17,046 nucleotides of DNA from the NCBI GenBank assembly GCA_009786275.1, contig WQTL01000505.1, positions 1 through 17,046 of the forward strand, read 5' to 3'. Both the position numbers and the translations under genes were made by a program. Positions 13,081-17,046 of this stretch are shown piece by piece. The DNA comes from Bacillota bacterium. GTDB taxonomy: Bacteria > Bacillota > Clostridia > Oscillospirales > Acutalibacteraceae. The notes below the pieces were generated by a model. It made no database searches. It saw only the letters and a list, made by a program, of their open reading frames with translations, and had not been told where the DNA came from. Positions within the stretch are counted from its first letter, which is position 1; every line of letters begins with the position of its first letter.

Positions 13081-13665
13081 TTACAATGCTTTCTTCATCG
13101 TCACAAACTTGCCGCGCTTCTCCGCTTTGACAAACCCAAGCTTCTCATACAGCCGCATAGGGCCCTGGCAGTCCCACTCGTAGCGTTCGCTCCGCTCAAC
13201 GGGGAAGCCCGCAACGGCGGCATAGCCTTCGGCCTCCGCGTCGGTTATGACTTGTTGTAAAAGCGCGGTGGCGACGCCCTTCCCGCGGTATGCCGGGGCA
13301 ATCTCGAAGCAGATCACGGCCTTTTCCCGCTTTTCTGCCGGCGCGTAAAAAGGCACGTCATGGTATGGTTTGGTGGGGTAATTCGCCCTGTCGTTGGCGT
13401 TGCACCAGCCGATGGACAGGCCGTCAACATATGCCAGATATCCCCGCAGGATGCCCGCTTCAATCTGCCGCGCGGCTTCTTCCCGCGACACAGGGCCGGG
13501 ATTGGCCTTCGCCCTGTTATATAATTTCTTATACTCCGCCTTGGACATCTGAAAGACCTGGCAATAGCACCGATAGGGGCCGTCGTCCGTAAACGCCCGG
13601 TTCTCGAAGAAATCGAAATAGTCCCCCGCAAGCGCCGGCGTAAGCGGTTTGATTGTAATTTCCAT
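13081..13665 (-). CDS. GNAT family N-acetyltransferase
   Basis: A 194-residue GNAT enzyme. The acetyl-CoA motif A is CFEIAPAYRGKGVATALL (about 119-136), with R127-G-K-G-V-A forming the pyrophosphate loop, and motif B follows in GPMRLYEKLGFVKA. The N-terminal part is Cys- and Tyr-rich (YRCYCQVF, 31-38), a feature of one GNAT subgroup with a conserved YCxxF-like block. The acceptor is not deducible. GAGGG is six bases before ATG, and the aspS stop is 10 bases away, so it rides in the hisS-aspS transcript. Confidence 0.88.
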   Translation of the reverse strand: MEITIKPLTPALAGDYFDFFENRAFTDDGPYRCYCQVFQMSKAEYKKLYNRAKANPGPVSREEAARQIEAGILRGYLAYVDGLSIGWCNANDRANYPTKPYHDVPFYAPAEKREKAVICFEIAPAYRGKGVATALLQQVITDAEAEGYAAVAGFPVERSERYEWDCQGPMRLYEKLGFVKAEKRGKFVTMKKAL

Positions 13666-13675
13666 GCATTTCCCT

Positions 13676-15448
13676 CTATTGCAATGATTGCAGCCCCAGC
13701 TCCTTCAGCTGCGCCGCGTCCACGGGCGAGGGGCACTCCGTCATGGGCTCCGAGGCGTTCTGCACCTTGGGGAAGGCCGTCACGTCCCGCAGGCTTTCGC
13801 AGCCCAGCAGCTGCATCACCAGGCGGTCGAGCCCCAATCCCATGCCCCCGTGCGGCGGCGGGCCGTAGCGGAAGGCGTCCACCAAAAACCCGAATTTCGC
13901 GCTGATCTCCTCCTCGGTCAGTCCCAGCAGGCTGAAGATACGCTGCTGCAATTCCGGGTCGGTGACACGCACCGAGCCGCTGGACATCTCGATGCCGTTC
14001 AAGGTCAAATCGGCGGCTTTGGCGATCACATTCGCCTTGTCGCTTTCGAGAATCGCCATACTTTCGTCCGTGGGCGAGGTGAAGGGGTGGTGCATCGCCA
14101 CGAACTGCTGCGCGTCCTCGTCCCAGTCGAAGAAAGGGAATTCCGTGATCCACAGGAAGTTCAGCTTGCCCTTGGGGATCAAGTCAAGCTTGCGCGCCAG
14201 CGCCTGCCGCAGCGCCCCCAGCACAGACAGCGCCAAGGAGTTTTTCGCGTCGGCCACCAGGAAAATCACGTCGCCGGGCTGCGCATCCGCACGCGCGCAG
14301 ATGGCCTGCATCGTCTCCTCCGAGATGAATTTGCCGAAGGAGGACGCAATCGTGCCCTCCGCCGCCACGCGCGCCCAGGCCAGGCCCTTCGCGCCTATGC
14401 CCTTCACCATCTCTGTGAGCTTGTCGATCTCCTTGCGCGTCAGCGTATCGTAGGCCCCCTTCGCCGTGACGCCGCGCACGCAGCCGGTTTGCAGCGCAGT
14501 TTCAAACACGCTGAAGCCGCAATTCCCGAGCAAATCGCTTGCGCTCCACAGCTCCATGGCGTATCTTGTGTCGGGCTTGTCGGAGCCGAAGCGCTCCAGG
14601 GCGTCGCGCCAGGTCATGCGGGGGATGGGGAATTCGACCCCCAGCGCCAGCTCGCTGTCCAGCCGGGCGATGAAGCCCTCCACCATGTTGAGAATATCCT
14701 CCAGCTCCACGAAAGACATCTCGAGGTCGATCTGCGTGAATTCCGGCTGCCGGTCCGCGCGCAAATCCTCGTCGCGGAAGCAGCGGGCAAGCTGGATATA
14801 GCGGTCGAAACCCGCCACCATGCACAGCTGCTTGTACATCTGGGGCGACTGCGGCAGGGCGTAGAACGAGCCCGGGTGCACCCGGCTGGGCACCAGGTAG
14901 TCCCGCGCGCCCTCTGGGGTGGATTTGATCATCATGGGGGTTTCGATCTCGATGAAGCCGTTCTCATCGAAATAGTCCCGGGTGATCTTCGCGATCCTGT
15001 GCCGCAGCAGGATATTGCGCTGCAAATCGGGTCTTCTTAAATCCAGGTAGCGGTATTTCAGCCGGATCAATTCGGACGTGGGGCAATTTTCGATAATCTC
15101 GAAGGGCGGGGTTTCGCTCCTGCCCAGCAGTAAAAGCTCGCTCACGGCAAGCTCCACCTCACCCGTAGGCAAATCAAGATTTTTCGCGCTGCGCTCCCGC
15201 AGCACGCCGGTGGCCATGACGACATACTCGCTGCGCAGGCCGCGCGCCTTTTCGAGCAGCTCCGCCGGGCAGGCCTCGTCGAAGGCCAGCTGCAACAGGC
15301 CCGAGCGGTCCCGCAGATCAACGAAGATCAGCGAGCCCAAATCTCGCCTGCGCTGCACCCAGCCTGCCACTGTGATTGGCATACCGATCTGCGCGGGCCT
15401 GGGTTCCCCGCAATAATGCGTACGTTTTCTGCCGCCGAGATAATCCAT
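13676..15448 (-). CDS. aspS: Aspartyl-tRNA synthetase
   Basis: A 590-residue bacterial-type class II synthetase. The N-terminal OB-fold anticodon domain has VQRRRDLGSLIFVDLRDRSG (31-50). Motif 1 lies around IEIETPMMIKSTPEGARDY (166-184), motif 2 is FRDEDLRADRQPEFTQ (224-239), the GAD insert occupies about 290-410, and motif 3 is GMGLGLDRLVMQ near the end. The residue after RRRD is Leu (37), the state in discriminating AspRS such as E. coli; non-discriminating forms usually have His there. This suggests, without proving, that it charges only tRNA-Asp. AAGGAG is six bases before ATG. It follows hisS by 13 bases, the common Firmicutes pair. Confidence 0.97.
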   Translation of the reverse strand: MDYLGGRKRTHYCGEPRPAQIGMPITVAGWVQRRRDLGSLIFVDLRDRSGLLQLAFDEACPAELLEKARGLRSEYVVMATGVLRERSAKNLDLPTGEVELAVSELLLLGRSETPPFEIIENCPTSELIRLKYRYLDLRRPDLQRNILLRHRIAKITRDYFDENGFIEIETPMMIKSTPEGARDYLVPSRVHPGSFYALPQSPQMYKQLCMVAGFDRYIQLARCFRDEDLRADRQPEFTQIDLEMSFVELEDILNMVEGFIARLDSELALGVEFPIPRMTWRDALERFGSDKPDTRYAMELWSASDLLGNCGFSVFETALQTGCVRGVTAKGAYDTLTRKEIDKLTEMVKGIGAKGLAWARVAAEGTIASSFGKFISEETMQAICARADAQPGDVIFLVADAKNSLALSVLGALRQALARKLDLIPKGKLNFLWITEFPFFDWDEDAQQFVAMHHPFTSPTDESMAILESDKANVIAKAADLTLNGIEMSSGSVRVTDPELQQRIFSLLGLTEEEISAKFGFLVDAFRYGPPPHGGMGLGLDRLVMQLLGCESLRDVTAFPKVQNASEPMTECPSPVDAAQLKELGLQSLQ

Positions 15449-15461
15449 GGGGTTCTCCTTA

Positions 15462-16766
15462 TTATTCTGCGTTCAGCATCTCTTCTTCCGCCAGGCGGAA
15501 CCAAATCTGTCCGAACCTGTCCGCGAAGTCATCCAGGGTGACGGGTTCCTCCGCGCCCGTGACCATGTCCTTCAGGCGGGCACAATGTGTTTGCAATTCC
15601 TCCTCGCCCAGCACCAGGGTGAACCGCGCGCCGAGCTTATCCGCGTACTTCATCTGCGCCTTCAGCGAGCGCCCTGTGATATCCATCTGCGCGGAAAGGC
15701 CTTCCGAACGCAGTTCATTGGCCAGCTGGGCCGCGCGGGTCAGGGCTTGCTCGCCCCGGTTGGCGATGTAAATCGCGCAGGGCTCGGGCGCGGGGATGGG
15801 GGCCTCCAGCTCCCGCAGGTGCATCAGGATGCGCTCGATCCCCAGGCCGAAGCCCAGCGAGGGCGTGTGCGCCCCGCCCAGCTCCTCAATCAGGCCGTCG
15901 TAGCGCCCGCCGCCGCCCAGGGCCAGGCCCTCCAGCTTCGGCAGCTCGGACACGAACTCGAACACCGTGCGGGTATAATAATCCAAGCCCCGCACCACGC
16001 GCGGGTTGAGCACGCAGGGGATCTCCATGGCCCGCAGCAGGGCCTGCACGCCCTCGAAGTGGGCCTTGCAGTCGCCGCACAGGTAGTCCGTCACGATGGG
16101 CGATTTCGCGGCGATCTCCGCGCACACCGGGCTTTTGCAGTCCAGGATACGCATGGGGTTCTTCTCCAGGCGCTCGTTGCAGGTGCCGCAGAGCTCGCCC
16201 GTATGGCGCGTAAAATAATCGCGCAGGGCATCGAGATAGACCTTCCTGCATGCGGGGCAGCCGATGGAATTCAGTTCAATCCTGTAATCGGTCAGCGAAA
16301 GCGCGGAAAAATACTCCGCCGCCAGGGCGATGACCTCCGCGTCGGCCGCGGGGGGGGCCGCGCCGAAGCACTCCACCCCGAAGGTGGTGTACTCCCGGTA
16401 GCGCCCGGCCTGGGGCTTGTCGTAGCGATAGCAGTTGAACGCGTAGCAGACCTTCTGGGGCAGCGCGTCCCCCAGCAGGCCGTGCTCCATGCAGGCCCGG
16501 GCCGCGCCCGCCGTGCCCTCGGGCCGCAGGGTGACGGAGCGCCCGCCCTTGTCGAAGAAGGTGTACATCTCCTTCTGCACGACGTCCGTGGTGCCGCCCA
16601 CGCCGCGCTCGAACAGCTCCGTGTGCTCGAACACGGGCACGCGTATTTCTCTATAACCGAAATTCCGCGCGGTCTCCAGGGCCACGCGTTCGACGTATTG
16701 GTATTCGTGGGATTCGCCGGGCAGCACGTCGCGGGTGCCGCGCACGGCCTTGGTGATCAAGGGCAT
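15462..16766 (-). CDS. hisS: Histidyl-tRNA synthetase
   Basis: A 434-residue class II synthetase. RGTRDVLPGE at the start, RPEGTAG (81-87), the motif 2 block YRYDKPQAGRYREYTTFGVE (113-132) and GFGLGIERI (motif 3) are clear, with the His-specific RGLDYYTRTVFEF between them. An insert with four Cys groups (CPAC, CGTC, DCKSPVC, CGDC) is the usual Firmicutes form. The anticodon domain covers about the last 100 residues. I chose ATG 16766 because GAGG lies six bases upstream and the protein then begins MPLITKAVRGT; a GTG four codons earlier is less likely. No good promoter is visible in the 91 bases upstream, which hold a repeat; hisS may be read from further right. Confidence 0.97.
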   Translation of the reverse strand: MPLITKAVRGTRDVLPGESHEYQYVERVALETARNFGYREIRVPVFEHTELFERGVGGTTDVVQKEMYTFFDKGGRSVTLRPEGTAGAARACMEHGLLGDALPQKVCYAFNCYRYDKPQAGRYREYTTFGVECFGAAPPAADAEVIALAAEYFSALSLTDYRIELNSIGCPACRKVYLDALRDYFTRHTGELCGTCNERLEKNPMRILDCKSPVCAEIAAKSPIVTDYLCGDCKAHFEGVQALLRAMEIPCVLNPRVVRGLDYYTRTVFEFVSELPKLEGLALGGGGRYDGLIEELGGAHTPSLGFGLGIERILMHLRELEAPIPAPEPCAIYIANRGEQALTRAAQLANELRSEGLSAQMDITGRSLKAQMKYADKLGARFTLVLGEEELQTHCARLKDMVTGAEEPVTLDDFADRFGQIWFRLAEEEMLNAE

Positions 16767-16800
16767 GTTATTCCTCACTCAATATATTTCTGCCAGAAAC

Positions 16801-16857
16801 AGCGAAGCGACTTTTGCATGCCTTAGCATACATAAAGTAGAGCCGCACCGCAGGTGC
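16801..16857 (-). repeat. Palindromic repeat, family 2 hairpin module, copy C
   Basis: GCGACTTTTGCATGCCTTAGC (here 16807-16827) matches the third hairpin of copy A (GCGACTTTTGCGTGCC and on), and AAAGTAGAG follows in both. The right arm differs (CATACATAAAG against GGCGCAAAAG), so the stem is imperfect. It then continues with GCACCGC as copy B does. It fills the gap between the methylglyoxal-synthase-like gene and hisS. Confidence 0.75.
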
Positions 16858-17046
16858 TCACCATTCTATCTGTTTCCGGCTCGCCTTCTGTATCTCCCGC
16901 CATTCCAGGTCCCCGCGCTCCATGGCGTGGATGAGGGCCTCCGCCGTGGCGATGTTGGTGGCCACGGGGATATTGTGCACGTCGCACAGGCGCAGCAGGT
17001 TGTTCTCCTCCGTCTCGTCGCCGGTGTTGATGCCGTCGCGGAAGAG
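16858..17046 (-). CDS. Methylglyoxal synthase-like protein, C-terminal part
   Basis: The window ends inside this gene; 62 residues and a TGA are visible. LLRLCDVHNIPVATNIATAEALIH matches the end of the MGS domain (methylglyoxal synthase makes methylglyoxal from dihydroxyacetone phosphate). Before it, RDGINTGDETEENN replaces the usual DPLxxxPHxPD loop, so the active-site His and the Asp after it are missing and the loop is a residue shorter. It may have altered activity or be an MGS-domain protein of another function. The rest, including the catalytic Asp region, lies outside. The stop is 91 bases before hisS. Confidence 0.75.
   Translation of the reverse strand, partial: LFRDGINTGDETEENNLLRLCDVHNIPVATNIATAEALIHAMERGDLEWREIQKASRKQIEW

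Overview
The window is GC-rich bacterial chromosome, most likely from a clostridial member of the Bacillota (a gut-type Clostridia or Christensenellales-like lineage). This rests on strong AGGAGG ribosome sites, consensus sigma-A promoters, Firmicutes-style synteny (hisS-aspS, a ywiB-like gene near argS), a class I lysyl-tRNA synthetase, and small dispersed palindromic repeats of the sort common in gut Clostridia. The lineage is an inference. I see no tRNA or rRNA gene, CRISPR array, prophage or transposase.

Layout. Positions 2-1209 (+) carry the end of one inner-membrane permease and all of a second, from a nucleoside-type ABC importer. After a terminator, the minus strand holds a very short gene for an amphipathic 31-residue peptide with its own promoter (1327-1422). 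It is followed upstream by an SPFH/prohibitin-like membrane protein (1518-2333), alanine racemase, an Sfp-like phosphopantetheinyl transferase, a HepT/MntA toxin-antitoxin pair and tyrosyl-tRNA synthetase (2383-5921). Upstream of tyrS is a small Tyr-rich ORF with its own promoter and terminator (5980-6183), then a TIM-barrel protein of the DUF692/xylose-isomerase-like type (6180-6944).

A pair of back-to-back promoters (6963-7028) separates this from a tightly overlapping plus-strand operon: DUF3006-like protein, unknown protein, histidine phosphatase and class I LysRS (7049-10091). It converges on argS. From 10192 to the right edge everything is on the minus strand: argS with a degenerate HAD-like gene, then DUF1934, a GNAT acetyltransferase, aspS and hisS, and the end of a methylglyoxal-synthase-like gene at the edge.

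Five aminoacyl-tRNA synthetases (Tyr, Lys, Arg, Asp, His) lie within about 12 kb, so this is largely a translation locus with accessory genes interspersed. The most notable unexplained items are the two tiny transcription units (31-aa amphipathic peptide; Tyr-rich 27-aa ORF before tyrS) and two families of palindromic repeats, one copy of which supplies the coding tail of a permease.
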